Origin: Ficedula albicollis
Lineage: Eukaryota > Chordata > Aves > Passeriformes > Muscicapidae
Direction of reading: 5' to 3'
Assembly: GCF_000247815.1 (NCBI RefSeq)
Contig: NC_021674.1
Span: forward strand, 81,824,935 to 81,888,934
Length of the DNA: 64,000 nucleotides
The notes under the pieces: model-generated
The model's database searches: none
Told to the model about the DNA's origin: nothing
The model's input: only the letters and a program-made list of their open reading frames with translations
Shown: positions 48,276-62,199 of the stretch, piece by piece
Position numbering within the stretch: position 1 is the stretch's first letter
Layout: each line of letters opens with the position of its first letter
Position numbers and translations under genes: made by a program

Positions 48276-51200
48276 TCTGTCTTCAAAGAAACAGAGCCTC
48301 TCAAAATTGACACAAATAACAGAAGTTTCCGTGCATCTCAGCTGTTTCCACTTATCCCCAAAGGAGCCTTCTGTCCATCTTTGATAACATCCAAAATGAC
48401 AGTTTGGGACTTTAAATCTTCTCTCATTTGGTTAGGGCTTTTTTTTTTATTAATAAAAGCCACCTCAGCATATGGCAGTTTTCACGGATGAGGATGTGAT
48501 TTTACTTGAAATACATGTGATATGTTGATTACTCCCCAGTACTTATCCATCAATCAGTTCTTTTCCAGTGGCCTCTCCTAATCATACCACTGAGAATGAG
48601 TTTGAAGAGCACTCATTTGCTCCAATAGGCAATAAACTAGTAGAAGATTTGCCCATATGTATTTTTCTAAAACTGAAGAAGAAAATAACATTATCTTGGG
48701 CTGTGCTTCTTTTTTTAGAAAAGAGGATAGTGCTGTTGCATATTTGAAATAGTTTCCTGAGTTGTCCAGGCAGATACAGGGGATGGGGAATTTGCCAAGG
48801 AGTTCAGAATCACTCACCTCATTCACTGTCAGCAGCAGTGGCATTGCACCCTTCTGTGTTCCTGAATGACCACACCAGCTGTGCTCACATTCAAAAAATT
48901 ATCAGTAGCCTTTTCAATCATGCTGAGTAGGAAGCTGGCAAATCAATGGCAAATTTTTAATTAAGAAGTTAAGTACTTCTTATCAACAGCTGTTTGAGAA
49001 ATAAGCCAAGATTTTCTAATGGGTCCCTTGGATCCCTGAAATATTACACTTCTGTTCTCTGTCTTACAGTGGATTCTGCCATCACATCCGTGCACCCATC
49101 TACAGCCCCACATCTCTGTAAAATATGCAAGGTCTTTTTATATATATGGGCATTAAGAGCAGAATCCATAAATGTTTGATTTATATGAATCATCCCATAG
49201 AGAATGTAATTGCTGAACTTCTATTTATTAGTACTAAAACTAAGGAGCAGTTTGGCTTAAAAGAGATTTATGATGATGAAGAGCTGTGGGGAGAAATATG
49301 CCATTTGCCACTGAGGAATTAATTTAGTTTAACTTTCTTTGCAATAATTATATTTGTTCTATCTAAAAAACCAGAAGAGTATTTTGATACAGATAATTCT
49401 TATCTTACATTTTTCTCTTATATGCAACATATAGTATCACTTTGCATGGTCCAATGATCATTCCCAAAAGGAAATTTAGATGAACACAGCTGGGTCAGAG
49501 GTGACAACATAGATTTAGGCTGCACTACATCAGACGGCATCAAGAATTGGAAAATGGCACATTGCATTTGGTACAATAATATGTCTTTACTTTCCAAATC
49601 TATTTTATAGTGATTATTTTCATTAATAGTCTTATTTTTAACAGTTTCCAAATATATATCAAATATATATTTTTTCATTTACTTGAAAAACAGCTGGCAA
49701 ACACTTTATTATACCCAGAATCTATGTTGCCATTTCTAATGGAAATCTGAGACCTTAAAGTTACTGCATGGCTCACCTAGCTCTCTTCAAGAAAATCTGC
49801 TGGGTAATTACAATACACATTTTCCTTTTAACACTGAGATATGTAATATTTCAGACTGTCTTGTGCTTCTTCAGTCTTCCCAGTCTCCTCTTCTTCTCCC
49901 CTCTGAAAGTCTCCAGTCTTCTCACATCCGTGCATTTAGGGACGTAAAACACCCTGTTGCCTCTCTGAAAACACCATACTCCTTCCTAGTGATGGGATGA
50001 CCCTAACTTAACTCCAAACTCCAAGTCAGCTTGCTAGTAGATAATATCCATTATTTTTTATATCTGTGCCTGGGGGGCATTCTTTGTCTTGAGCAGGACA
50101 TTTTTTTGATTATCTGGATAGGAGTTATTCTAACTGCAAACAAGTTTACAAGAGTGCCATTCTCTCAATTCAGTAAATCAGCCTGTAGGCAGTCACCTAC
50201 TGTAGGGAAATATTTTTTGCATCTCCTCTTCATGCACAAACATCCCATTGTTTGACATATTAAAAATTGCAGAACCTGGAAAATACTATAGGGCCAATAG
50301 TGTTCAACAGGTCATGCATGTCTGTTTTCATCAGAATCACAATTAAGGGAGAGCAGCTGTTTCCAACTGAAATAAAAATAGAGTGAAAAACCTTGTCCTC
50401 TTCTCATTTGAAGCCTGTCTTGAGTTTTAGGAAGATTCAGTCAACTTTTTCTCATCCATTTTACTGTTTTGTTTTTCCACATACCCTCATAAAATGCAAG
50501 AAATGCAAGTAAAAGCATTAAAACACCCTTCAGGTGATACAAGGGAAGTATTTATAGGCTGGACATTAAAATATTTAAAAAATGGGAAAAGGGAGCTTGT
50601 TCCTTGAATACATAAACAGGGTTTTAGACTTGTGGATAGCAGAAACTCATATCAGGTGGATACCACATCAGATTTTGGCTCCTTTTATATGGTTTTCATA
50701 GACTCTTTAAAAAGTTTTTGCCTCTGTTGCTTTTTCCAGGGCTTCTTTGTGCTTGCAAACACAATTCAAGCACTTAGTTTCAGACCTGTACAGATGGTGT
50801 GCAGAGCCCCAGCCCTTTGCACAGCCCCAGCTTGCACCAGTCCCTTCCTGCTTTACCTCACTGCTATTTTAGCCCTCTGTAGGGTTTATAAGTTTTTAAT
50901 CTTGCTTGCTTTACAGCAACCTAATTTTTTTTCTAGGATATATTTCATTTACTTATTATTTATGCTCTTTCTGATTCTCATTATATCATCATTTCAGAGC
51001 TGCATGGTTTTGCTAAACCTCTTCATCTCAGCACTGCCTATACGTGGAATGTGTTTTCTGGATCATCAGCAAAAATTGCTTACAAGGCATTGGTAATATT
51101 TAAAGAGGTGTCTGAGTGAGTGGAAAATAAACTGACTTCTGATTTAATGCCTGCATTTTCTTTCTCAAAGACAGGCCTTATTCTATTGGATTTGAAATGT

Positions 51201-54200
51201 GATTATTATGCCCATAGATTCAAAGGTGTCTCCTGGGATTTTCTTTGCTTTTGCTCCATAAAGAGGATCAAAATCTAGATTTTTATAGGGATAATGATGT
51301 CTTGAAATATTTTCAAAATGTACAATATTTTCTCTGTATCTCGTCACACAGCTAGTGACATTTTATCATGAAAATTATTTGTTATCCCTTGTTACGGTTT
51401 TTTAATCTCTTTGAAACCATTTGTTCATCTTCTAGCCAATCCTGATGTAATCGTTTTGTAGATTTCATACCACCTTTTCACATGCTTTGCAAAATCAAAA
51501 TAACCCATCAACCTTACTCCTATTTCCCATTTATTTTCATAATTTCATCAAGCACAACAGTCTGATTTCTGGTGTGATTTAGTCCTTATAAACTCACTCA
51601 ATTTTTTATCGCAGATTGCATTATCTTCAAAATAACTATCTGTGTATTAAACTTGCAATGCAGACCTTGATCATAATTTCTGATTTTCTTTGGCTTTTAA
51701 CCTAGTGAATTAATAAAAAGTTTTCAGATTGGAAAAAATCGGCACTTTGCATGTATGTATGCACCAGACACTATTGTTTTGGCAATAATATTTTGAGCCT
51801 GAAAAAATGGTGATGAATTGCTTGTTTTTTATGTTTTCATGATTTTGGAGGTTTTACACTAAGTTTTTCAAAAGCTGCAGGAGCCAAAAAAAAGCAAGTG
51901 AAGACATGCCAAGTAGGAAAACCAAATGAAAGGTTAATTTTCACAGGATGGGGACCTGCTCTCCCTTCAGTATATAATGCTGTTCTATTGGGTCAGAGGA
52001 TCTAAGAAGGTAGGGACTCATAAGAAATAGATGACTAGTACAGGATATTCCAACCTGGGGAGGGAGAGGAAAGGGAGTTAGAGTCTTTGGGTCTGCACCT
52101 GGAGTCTGCCTTCCTTTACCCTTGAAAAAGAGCAGGCACTTTTAACAAGGGAAAGATGAGAGATAAAGCTTGAAGCGGACAGTTTTTAATGGTATATCCT
52201 ACAAGGTTCTTTTATTTCCTCATCCCTTTTTCACCATGTTCTTGTTTTATTTTAGTAATTGTTTCTAATATTCCACTTAAATGTCTATCATTTTTTTCCC
52301 ACTGTAGAATAAACTTATTATTTTACTTTTTTAATAATTGTTAAATAAAGTGCTGTGTGTTTAACATGAGAAGCACATTTCTCAAATATCACTGATCAGT
52401 CAGTGCCAGCTGGGGAGCTCCTGGAGCAGTCTTTGGTGCAGGATGCAGCTGTTCGCTGGAGCAGAGCACATCTTTGACACTCTTTGTCAAAGGCAGGGTG
52501 CTAGAACCCAGTTAGAGGGTTTTAACTAGGACTGCTTTGGCAAAAAGGGTAATGGGTGTGAAATCTCACATAACTCAGTTACAGGACTCATGTCTCAAGG
52601 CTGTTCAGGGGATTTGCACAAGTGACTAACTACTAAATTTGGAGCTTTGAATTAGAATTGTGCATTTATACAGATCTGAAAAACAATCCCTATGAGCCAG
52701 GCATTCCCTTGATCTGCAGTAAGGAAGAGAGGGCAAACATTTACATCGGTTCAGTTCACTCCCAGCACAACAGAAACCATGAATTATGTTTTCCAGGTCG
52801 CTTTCTAAATATACACACTCCCCTTCTTATTCTCTTGTGTATTCCCTGGAGGTTGTCTGCAAGCTACCCCCTCTAACACTTATCCCTCCAGACTCCTAAC
52901 CCAGATCCCATATCCTACTTCCTCTGCTGCAGTCATCCCATGCCTCTAATTACCCACCCCAGCCTCCTGGATAGGGACTTGCTTTTATAAAACTTCTGCA
53001 GATCTTCTGAGTTGCTGGTCATGCACAGGCAAATGTGGCTTGGTACACAAAGTCATACAGAATAAATTCCTCAGTTTGAAGTCAGTTGTATTTATGAGTG
53101 CTTCTGGCATGACAGGCACACCACTTTTAGAATTTCATATAATCTACATTTTCTTTTTCTTACCTGTGGAGCTAAGCACTTCTGATCCCTTTTGAAAAGG
53201 ACCCAAATTTAATAAATCTGAGACAATTTGTCAGTGGAAGCAGAGACGTGCTCAATTACTGAAAGTAGTAATGAGAATGAAATAAAAGGTACATCCAGGA
53301 GCACCCCATGTGTCAACCTGGCTCTGGTTTTACTCTAGGCTTGAAGCACATCTGGGAATATTTTTAGTTTTTGCATTGCTCCTGTTCAAGTGGTTGGGAC
53401 AAGGAGAGAAATGTTGAGATCTGTCTTATTTTAAACTATGTTTTGCAAATTAAAGCTGCAGTATAGGATCTGCAGTATGAGAGGTTTTGCTCCACTTTCT
53501 TGAGTTTGGCTTCACATCTGTCCCCTGATTGTGGGATGAAGGGCAAAATGTTGTGACTATTGGTGATAAAGCTGGTGCATGTGCTAGCACTAGAATGCTT
53601 GGCTTGGGTGGGGATATCAACCAGGTGGTTATGTTACAGCTGTGGACTGGACGTGCTCTGAGAACATTGGGACCATGTGGTGGGACCTCTATTTCAGTTA
53701 AAGAGGGAGAGAATTTGTGTGCAGGGTGAGGATAGGCTCTGAATAAAATGTACTGGTCCAGGGTAAAGCAGATAGTGTTATCATTAAAAATTGCAAGGAC
53801 TGTGAGGAGCCAAAAGGCTCTGCAAAGTCAAAAGTTCAAGCCTTTAAGTAGGAAAGCATCAGTAAAAAGTGGACTCTGGCATAAAAAAAATATAAAGGGA
53901 CAAATGGCCTCCCTATTTAGCATCACTAGAAAAATTTCTGCACAAAACCTGTGGCTACATAATTTCTGTGCCTGAAAAGTAAATGTTAAAATTCCTGCCT
54001 TGTCCAAACAAAACAGTATCTCTCATTAAAACTTGCCCACCTATTTCACTGGGCTTGTAACTTAAATAAAATTTAAAAAACAGTATAAATTACATTTTTT
54101 TATTCTTTTTACCTGTTCTTCTAAAATTCTAGAAGCATTTCCTACAGTATTTCCATTTTGCATGGACATCTTTAAACTTTTTTGTGTTTATATGCCAGGC

Positions 54201-56320
54201 TATACAACTGGATTTTGGGAGAGCAGTTCACAGCTGTGGTTTGGGGTTGGGGATTTCTTTTCTTGAGTTAACTTTGTAGGATCACAGAGCCTGGACCTGA
54301 GAGAGGTTGGCCTATCTCTGTGTGCATCAGTGGACACAGATGAATCACTACAGCAAGATCTGTGAGGGCTGCAAGCAGCACAGGGGAGAGGCTGCTGGCA
54401 GAGGGGACCTGCTCAGGCATTCTGTTTTACAGCTCCTCTCTCTGCTGTGACAGGCTCACTGCAAAAACGTGATGGTCTTGTCAGCACAGCATCTACAGGA
54501 ATGAGGGCTTGATTAGGGGAGTCAAGCACTGGAGGGGCTGCAGCCAGTGCATATGGTTCTTTTTATTTTAAGAGCAGGGGAAAGGGCAGTGTTTGTGAGT
54601 CTCACCATTCCTGGTGTCTGCTTGACACTCCAAACTGCTGGGTTGGGAACCAGAATAAACGATGACAATTGCATAAGCAGAACAAGGGGAATTATTAGTG
54701 TACAAACCAAAAGTTCTTCGTCTGAATGTTCAGACATTTTTAGTTTCACTGTCCCAGAAATGTCAGTGAATTAAAGGAACGACTGCAGCCATAGCTCAGC
54801 TCCATTGTCATTTACATGTCAGGTTCTCACACTTCGCTAACTGAAGGTGATGGAGGTGAGAGTGAAACAGATCCTTGGAAAAAGCTTTCAGAAAATGGGT
54901 GTCTAAAAAGTTAGGCCCTCCTCAGCTCTCAGAAGCTGGTGGATGTTCAGAACTTGGGAAAATCCAGTCATTCATTCGCCTCCCCATGTAGGCATGAGGG
55001 ACCTTTCACAAAGAAATAATCTTGTTCTCCAAGACCAATTCATCCAGAAACACTTTTAGGTACACTATAATTGGTGGTGCCCAGTTCTGCTGATTCGCCA
55101 CAAAAGCAAAGGCAGAGAGATTGCTTGGTAGCTCAGTGGGTGAATTTTTGTCCAAAGACCAGAATGCTTAGCCTTGCCGCAAGAGCTAGTGAGAACCAAC
55201 ACTACCTTTTTTCCAGCTGTCTGGACCATCTGCACTAAGGTAGCACCAGTAATCTTAGAAGAGAGAGCAACATTTAGAAAAGCTGGAAAATTGAGTTATT
55301 CTGTCTGAGGCATTGTTACTTCAAGTCAGATCAAAGGCATGTTGAGAGGCATCGATAAATGGATCCTGCAAGGCTGAAGCCAGCATTTAATTACTTCTGA
55401 GCTTTGTTCCAGGCTCTTCCAGTTCAACACTTTTAGGAGAGTTACATTAATTTTAAAATAAAATTACAAACATGGGACTTGAAAAGTGAGGAGAAGTTTA
55501 TGCTCATTTCTGAGCTGATTGCCTTGCCAAGGGTTGTTTCTGTGCAAGCACAGAAGTTGAACTGCTCCTGATTTACTTGGCTGAAGTGGAAAGTTTCTCT
55601 GCAATTTTAATGGCTTGCAAAACTTGAGATTAAGATTTAATGGATGGTTAGCAAAACATATTTTTGGCCTTGTAGTATGATTTCATGCTATGATGACTGC
55701 ATTGACTGGTGAGTTACAAACTTGCTCCAATTCGCCTCTACCAATAGGTTTTTAATTTACGCAAGTACAGTTGAAATATTAAAAATCTCCTCCTTTATCA
55801 AAGAGATGCAGGACCTGTAATTATTCTTCCTGTTTTTTCCCTTCCCCTTACCACCTCCCCCATCATTCCCAGAAAGGGATTTTGTGCTCAGTCTCTGCAA
55901 CCTGCAAACCTCCCTCCAGTTCCTGAGCATTGCACTCACCCTGTACACTGGTGATTTATTGGAGTGCTGAGTCCACAGAATTGCTCAGGCAGAGCACTAA
56001 CGCAATCATTCATTTTTTATTTAAAATGCTTTACAGGCTGTTTATGGCAGGATGACAACCAGGCACTGCTGCTTACAAGAGCTCAGGGATCAGCTTGATC
56101 CAGCTCCCACTGTGACTGGCAAACCACAATGGTCTTGGTGGAGGGAGCCCCTTTGCTTCCCAGGGGCCAGGTGTGGATTTGGGCACCCAGCTTCTGGAGG
56201 AGAGGAGTGAGCAGCTCAGACTGCCAAATCCTGCAGTAAAGGAGAGAGGTAGCTCTGCATTGCCAGAGAGAGATACCTAATTTCTCTGTGGCCCTGAATA
56301 GCAAAACTGCTTAAGGCAGT
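48276..56320. other. 8-kb mostly featureless AT-rich stretch
   Basis: No duplication, mobile element, exon or RNA gene recognised. A 154-codon hydrophobic plus frame at 50632-51096 is T-rich with no family resemblance. A short CAAATATATAT direct repeat lies near 49648-49672. 51130-51760 is repeat-free and AT-rich. TAGCTCAGTGG at about 55132 matches a tRNA A box but has no B box. Confidence 0.5.
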
Positions 56321-56398
56321 GCTGAACAGTGGGACTGAACTGCTCTATGAAGCTTTGACCCTGAGCAGTGGGACTGAACTGCTCTATGAAGCTTTGAA
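56321..56398. repeat. 39-bp direct tandem duplication
   Basis: CAGTGGGACTGAACTGCTCT…GAAGCTTTGA occurs twice 39 bases apart (CAGTGGG at 56327 and 56366), with differences only at the unit ends. Confidence 0.94.
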
Positions 56399-56929
56399 CA
56401 TGGACACCCTGACATGTTTCCAGAAAACAGCTGTAAAATCTTTTATGGTGCATTCTGATCAGGGGATGAAGTAATGGCTTTTTGAAGTGGTGAATTGGAT
56501 GCTTCATGGGCTCCTTTTGTCCTGTGAACTCTTAGGCTGCTGAGGTGGGGAAATACTATTTCCTGAGCAGTAGCATGACCTGAGCCTCAAAGTGTGCTGT
56601 CCTGAGAGAGAGCCAGACTGAGTCCTTGTCCCAGCCACACTATTAAAGGGCTGACAGCATTTGTGCTGGAGAAAGAAGCACTGAAGCTTCAAACAGAAAT
56701 GTACAGTGTTTTGTATGTTGTGATAAGGGGAGAACAGCTGGGGGAGAATCACAGCATGGAGGATTTCAAAACATCCTAAATCTCAGTGAGGTTAGAGAGC
56801 AGGCAAGGAAGGGAGAACAGCACTGTGCCATTGGCATAAGCCCATGATTGATATATGTCTTTAGTGTTCTGTGCTGTTCAGATCCCTCTGGCTCAGGAGA
56901 GGGGCAGTGGGGACTGGAAGGGGTCAAGA
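56399..56929. other. Unique non-coding sequence
   Basis: Nothing recognised. Confidence 0.45.
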
Positions 56930-57140
56930 GGAGAGTGATCTTCACAGTTTCAGTGTGAAGAACAGGTGGGTGAGCCAGGACTTCTCAACCTGTCTGGGAC
57001 ACAGACAGCTGAGGGGTAATTATGACAGAGGACTGTAAAAATGCAAGAGATTGGTGGAGGATGGATGGATAAGGGTGGAGTGGTTGTTTTCTGTCCCTGT
57101 AAGGAATAAGAAGGCATTTAATGAAGCTAGCAAGAGATAG
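56930..57140 (+). mobile_element. Old CR1-type LINE fragment
   Basis: GCTGAGGGGTAATTATGACA, then GAGATTGGTGGAGGATGGAT, then GGCATTTAATGAAGCTAGCA follow the order of a block near the 3' end of ORF2 in CR1-family LINEs. More divergent than the copy at 43.7 kb, so probably an older subfamily. It is truncated on both sides with no open RT frame. Confidence 0.7.
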
Positions 57141-58572
57141 GAACAGACACTCCCATTAGTTGGTTCTCTGTTAATCAAGTAGTAGAAGAAAAAAAAGGGA
57201 ATTTATCCTCAAAGTGAGACAAGATCACAGAACAGATATACCAGATACAATTTGTCTGGAACTCCTGGTGCTTCAACCAATTAGAGGCTGAGGATGGCTG
57301 AGTTAACACCTTACATGTTTCTCTTTTTCTGTATTCGTATTCCAGACATTTTCTTTTACTTACTTCTTGGACAGAAGACACAAACCTGGTGGGCTTTTTC
57401 TGACTTTCTCATTTTCTGACTAAATAAAGCTGTTTCTATAGTCCGTGTTATAGAGAGAAATCTTAATATTCATCAGAAATCTGATCCACAGCCACAGAAA
57501 TTAAATTGCAGGGACTGTCACCATGTATTCAGCTGAAGCTTGTGTGTCCCCATTGAGATGGGCTGAAGCAGCACTGGTTGTTGGATATACATGCAGGATT
57601 ACTGAGTGGAAGCATCATTTCTGTGCTGTGTGTCACATATACTTCACTGTATGTGACAATGACTGTTATTTGCTACCAGTCCTGTTTCTAACTTGACATT
57701 TTGAGTTCAGTAAGAGATGATAAAGAAAAAAAGCCCTTTGGCTATTGTTACTTTTTAATGTTAAGAATGTGCAGCTGTTGCATGGGATGTGTTTTGTCAA
57801 GTTTATAACTGTTAATGGAAAGCTAAAAAAAACAGCATCTGTGGGTCCAATATTTTTGAGCCAATGCTCAAACTAATTCACCTTTGCAAACAAGAGATAT
57901 AAGAACATCAGGAACCTTAAACTTCATTTTTCCATTGTGTTTCATGCAAAAGACCAGCTTTTTTTGGCTTCTAGTGTATATCCTGGCTTTGCACTGCAGT
58001 GCATGCAAACAGAACTGTCAACTTTACAGTTAAATGAATATGGATTGGGGGATGTTTGGTGCCATTACTCAATAGGACCATTTTGCTGGGTGTTCAGGAT
58101 TGTAAAAATTTCCAGTGAATCAACACTCCATCATTCTGTTATCCATCTTTGTCACTCTACATCGTGGCAGAGGTAGCATTAGCTCTGCATTTAAATTACT
58201 GTGCACAGATACGAGTTGTGTAAAAAAACACCAGAAGAGTAAAAATCCTGCTGTTCCACTTATCAACCAAATAGAACTGATTTAGGGCTCTGCATTCCTA
58301 ATCTCTTGTTTTGACAGCCAGTGTTTTCATATTTTAATTTGTAAAACTCCAGTGAGAGTTACTTGATTTGTAAATAAAAAAAAAAATCACAGCTCCGGTA
58401 AAGTTTTCTTAAAAGACCTTCATCTGGACAAGCCTAATGATTTTCTGTTCAAGAAATTCACCACTGTCCTGGGTGTCTCAGATTCAAGCATCTTTTTCTT
58501 TTAAGGTATATTAGTTTATAGCTGCTTGTCAATTTAGAGTTGAAAACTGCTGATCTTTGAAAACAAGCAAGT
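57141..58572. other. Unique non-coding sequence
   Basis: AT-rich; an A run of about 12 lies near 58376-58387. Nothing else recognised. Confidence 0.5.
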
Positions 58573-59329
58573 TTTGAAAGTTATGAGCATACGAATAAAC
58601 GGCACTGAAACTTAAATTTCCTGTATGTGTGATATTGTTGTCCTCTGCATTTGGGTCTAGTGCAGTCGTATTTACTTATTGGCACTGAGGAGTAGTGGCA
58701 ATGATCTCACACCTCCTGGTTGGGGGTGGTCACCACGCCCCTGCGACCATTTTGGTCACTACAGCAAGTCTGAGTGACTGATCTCAGCTGCAGCACTGGT
58801 TGCAATATCTTGAGGGTGACCAAAAAAGGCAGAGCAGGGTTGTAGCTGTAGCTCCTTAAACACTTGGGTCATGAAAGGCAGTATTATATTTGAAAGAGTT
58901 ATGAGCATATGAATAAACAGCACTGAAACTTAAATTTCCTGTATGTGTGATTTTTGAAAGTTATGAGCATACGAATAAACGGCACTGAAACTTAAATTTC
59001 CTGTATGTGTGATATTGTTGTCCTCTGCATTTGGGTCTAGTGCAGTCGTATTTACTTATTGGCACTGAGGAGTAGTGGCAATGATCTCACACCTCCTGGT
59101 TGGGGGTGGTCACCACGCCCCTGCGACCATTTTGGTCACTACAGCAAGTCTGAGTGACCGGTTGGGGGTGGTCACCACGCCCCTGTGGCCATTTTGGTCA
59201 CTACAGCAAGTCTGAGTGACTGATCTCAGCTGCAGCACTGGTTGCAATATCTTGAGGGTGACCAAAAAAGGCAGAGCAGGGTTGTAGCTGTAGCTCCTTA
59301 AACACTTGGGTCATGAAAGGCAGTATTAT
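58573..59329. repeat. Nested composite direct duplication
   Basis: A unit of about 315 bases (58573-58887, starting TTTTGAAAGTTATGAGCATA and ending GGCAGTATTAT) is followed by a partial copy of its first 63 bases (58888-58950) and then a full second copy (58952-59329). The second copy has an extra internal 61-bp tandem duplication of GGTTGGGGGTGGTCACCACG…GTCTGAGTGAC (59098-59219). The full copies are nearly identical, whereas the partial copy and the inner repeat carry two to four substitutions. Confidence 0.95.
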
Positions 59330-62199
59330 TTCCGAGTCTTAAAGTTCAGTTGCCACACTAATAGTTCTTGGACTGTTTTCCAAGTGCTTGGGTTACCTAC
59401 CACTGGTGGGGAGAGTTCCTACTCAAGAAAAAGACTGAAAAAAAAGTAAAATGCTGCCAAAAAGCCTGAGAGATCTTGCAGAGGAATTTCAACACACACC
59501 CTGCAAGGAACTCTATCACAATGGGAGACATGCATAAAGTCTGAAGCCTTAGAGGAGATTTTGCAAACCTGCCATTGTAACAGAGCTGATGCAATCATGG
59601 TTCCGTTCAGCCTGGTGTCAGAAAGCAGCCACACAGCAGTTTGCTTCCTTGAAATCCTCACCAAGGAGACAGAGAGGAAGAAAGAATATATCTTTACCAG
59701 TGTTTTCCTTTCCTTTGCAAAGGAAAATTCAGTGTTGCAGAATGTAGTTATCAAAAAGAAATGTTTGCCTGCACCTCCCTTCTCCGTGTTCTGCTATCAC
59801 GCCGTGTTACAGGATGGCAGAAATGGCCCTAGGATAACTCCGTGTTTTTCCTTTCTTTTGGTGTGTGCCTGTTCTTTGTTCTACTCAAATTGACTAATCA
59901 TGCAAATAATCTTGTGGCCTTTTGAAAATGGAAACAAAGTAAAGATTAAAAAGGTTAAAATCTGCATCCACACAAATATCACCTGCACCTCAGGGAATGG
60001 AGCTGCTCAAGCATCACAGCAGTAACTCAAACCAAATTAGGAAATTGTGGCTGCTGTTTCCTATGTCAAATGAGGCTCTGCTCCTCCCATGGGCTTCCCT
60101 GAACACTCTCTAGAAGTGTCTTCATCTTGGAGAATCACTCCCACAGTGATGATGGGGACACAGTATGACAGAAGTAAATGTTCTTTTCCCTCCCTTCTCT
60201 TTAGTCCATCTGCCCAAGGATGCTACAGGGCTTAGGGGACTGATCATGGGTCTCCTGGTTTTGAGCCACAGATGGAATTATCTATGGCTGAGCAATGTAC
60301 AACTAAACCATTGCACTCGGCAGGAATGGCTGTCTCCAGACTGCATAACTGTACCAGTGCCTTAGTTACGTTGCTTAAGATTCTGGTTCCACCATGAAAC
60401 CAGGTTTTCATGTGCTAGTAGCTTTGGAAAATTTTCATCCAGGCTGAAACTTCCTACATGGTGTCTGTGGACTTCAAGCACAATACTTTCAGCAAATTTT
60501 GTCATTTTTTACTAATGATAAGCTTGGGGAATAAAGAAAAAGTACTATTATTAGTAAGAATTACTGAAGCTGGTGGATTCACTTGGCAGGCTTCATTTAA
60601 AATAAAGTTAACTAATTCACTAAGCTAATTTATGAAAGCAAGTGGCTGAATCACCACAGACTCTAATGCACAAAAATGTATCTGCAAGAACAGCCTCTGT
60701 GCAGTTGTGGCCATCTCCTGTGATAAGGGGATGCTGTGCAAGCTGAAGAGTCAGTCAGGATACAGCTTTTTCAGCTGCCCCTGGAAATCTGTGCGTGGTC
60801 CTCTCTGCCCAGACAAAGGCAAATGGGAGACTCCATAGGAATTTCTGACTGTGTGGAAAGAAGGCTCATTTTGAGCATGGGTTTGCACAGGAGTGTTGGA
60901 AGCTTGAGCAGCTTTCATTCTGGGAGCAAAAAGCATCAAAGATGATTTCAAGGCTGATCCAAGATGGCCCTGGGAGGAGTCCACAAGGTCACAATCAATT
61001 AAAAAATGTGGCGGAAAGGTTACAAAATCAGAGTGCGCCAGGCATCCTGCACACTAAAATAGGCAGGGAAAAAGCTTGGGTGGGCAAAGCTGAAGTCATT
61101 GAAGAGGGTGTGCTTAATAGAAGGAATCAATGTTACCCAGTCAAGAAACTGAATATTTGACTGCAGACTTTCCTTCCTTCTAGACCTTTTATCTGGAATG
61201 TTAATGGCTATTATCTAAACTCCAGATAGTGTCTACTACCTACTAGCTTCTTGGAAAGTATGCCTTCAACATACCTAAGTAGAATAATCTTTATTTTCCC
61301 TGGGTGCTTCTTCTTTCCCAGAACAGGGGAAAGAGACATCATAGATTTTCCTGGAAAATGTTTGCCTCTTTTCTCTTTTTTAAGAACTGTGCATCCTGTA
61401 GATCAGATTTTCTGTATTTGAGTAAAAAAAGAAGCAGAGCTGTCATGACATTTTTTTGCTTATATTTGAACATAGATATAGATCTCCCCTGTAGGGCTGC
61501 TGCTTTGTCTCTCCATAGCCATTTTGGCCTTTGCAGAGGACTCTTGCCAAAATCCAACCAGTGAAAGGATGCATCCTTTCATAACACAAAGGAGAATATT
61601 AGTCTCCACTTTGTCAGCTCTGCTGTGAGCCAGGCCTGAGGAGCACCCTGGTGCCTGTCAGGCAGATGTGCCACGGGCAAATACCAGCTCCTCCCTTTGA
61701 GCACAGCAGAGAAGCACTCCCAGTGAGCAGGACTCATATTGCTCTCTCCCAAAAACTGCTCCCTCCCTGTCACCAATAAAGTGCCCTAGCATATCATCAT
61801 GGACCAGGGGATGCTGCTGCTTCCACTTGTATCCCACATCAACTCGTTCTCTCTCATTCTGGTGCTGGATCATGACTACAGGAAAATACACTCATTTTCA
61901 CTGTGTGTATCCTGCTTTCCCAACAGCACTTCAGATTACCACTATTCTTTTCTCATCAGAAGTGACAGGGTGCAATAATGTCCGTAACTCTTCATCCCAG
62001 GTTTTCTCTCTGCTTGTGTCAGAAGCTGTTATTCAATCACAGGAAGTGCCCATTGCTGTCCCAGCAAGACTTAAAAACTCCAATCAGCATCATGAGGCTG
62101 AAGAAGCCCAGACAGAGCAGAGAGAAGTTTTTATATGCAATTTGCTGCCTGCTTTGTATGACATTAATTTCCCCTAACTACCCCTCTGCTTGTCAATAG
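59330..62199. other. Unique non-coding sequence
   Basis: Several overlapping opposite-strand frames (59397-59893, 60736-60984, 61304-61891) lack recognisable domains. Nothing else recognised. Confidence 0.5.

Noticed and set aside
50632..51096. 154-codon hydrophobic plus-strand frame
   Set aside because: T-rich composition explains the Leu/Phe content; no family resemblance or splice context.
55123..55200. Possible tRNA or tRNA-derived SINE (TAGCTCAGTGG)
   Set aside because: The A-box match is good, but no B box or cloverleaf arms follow at the expected distance, so chance is likelier.
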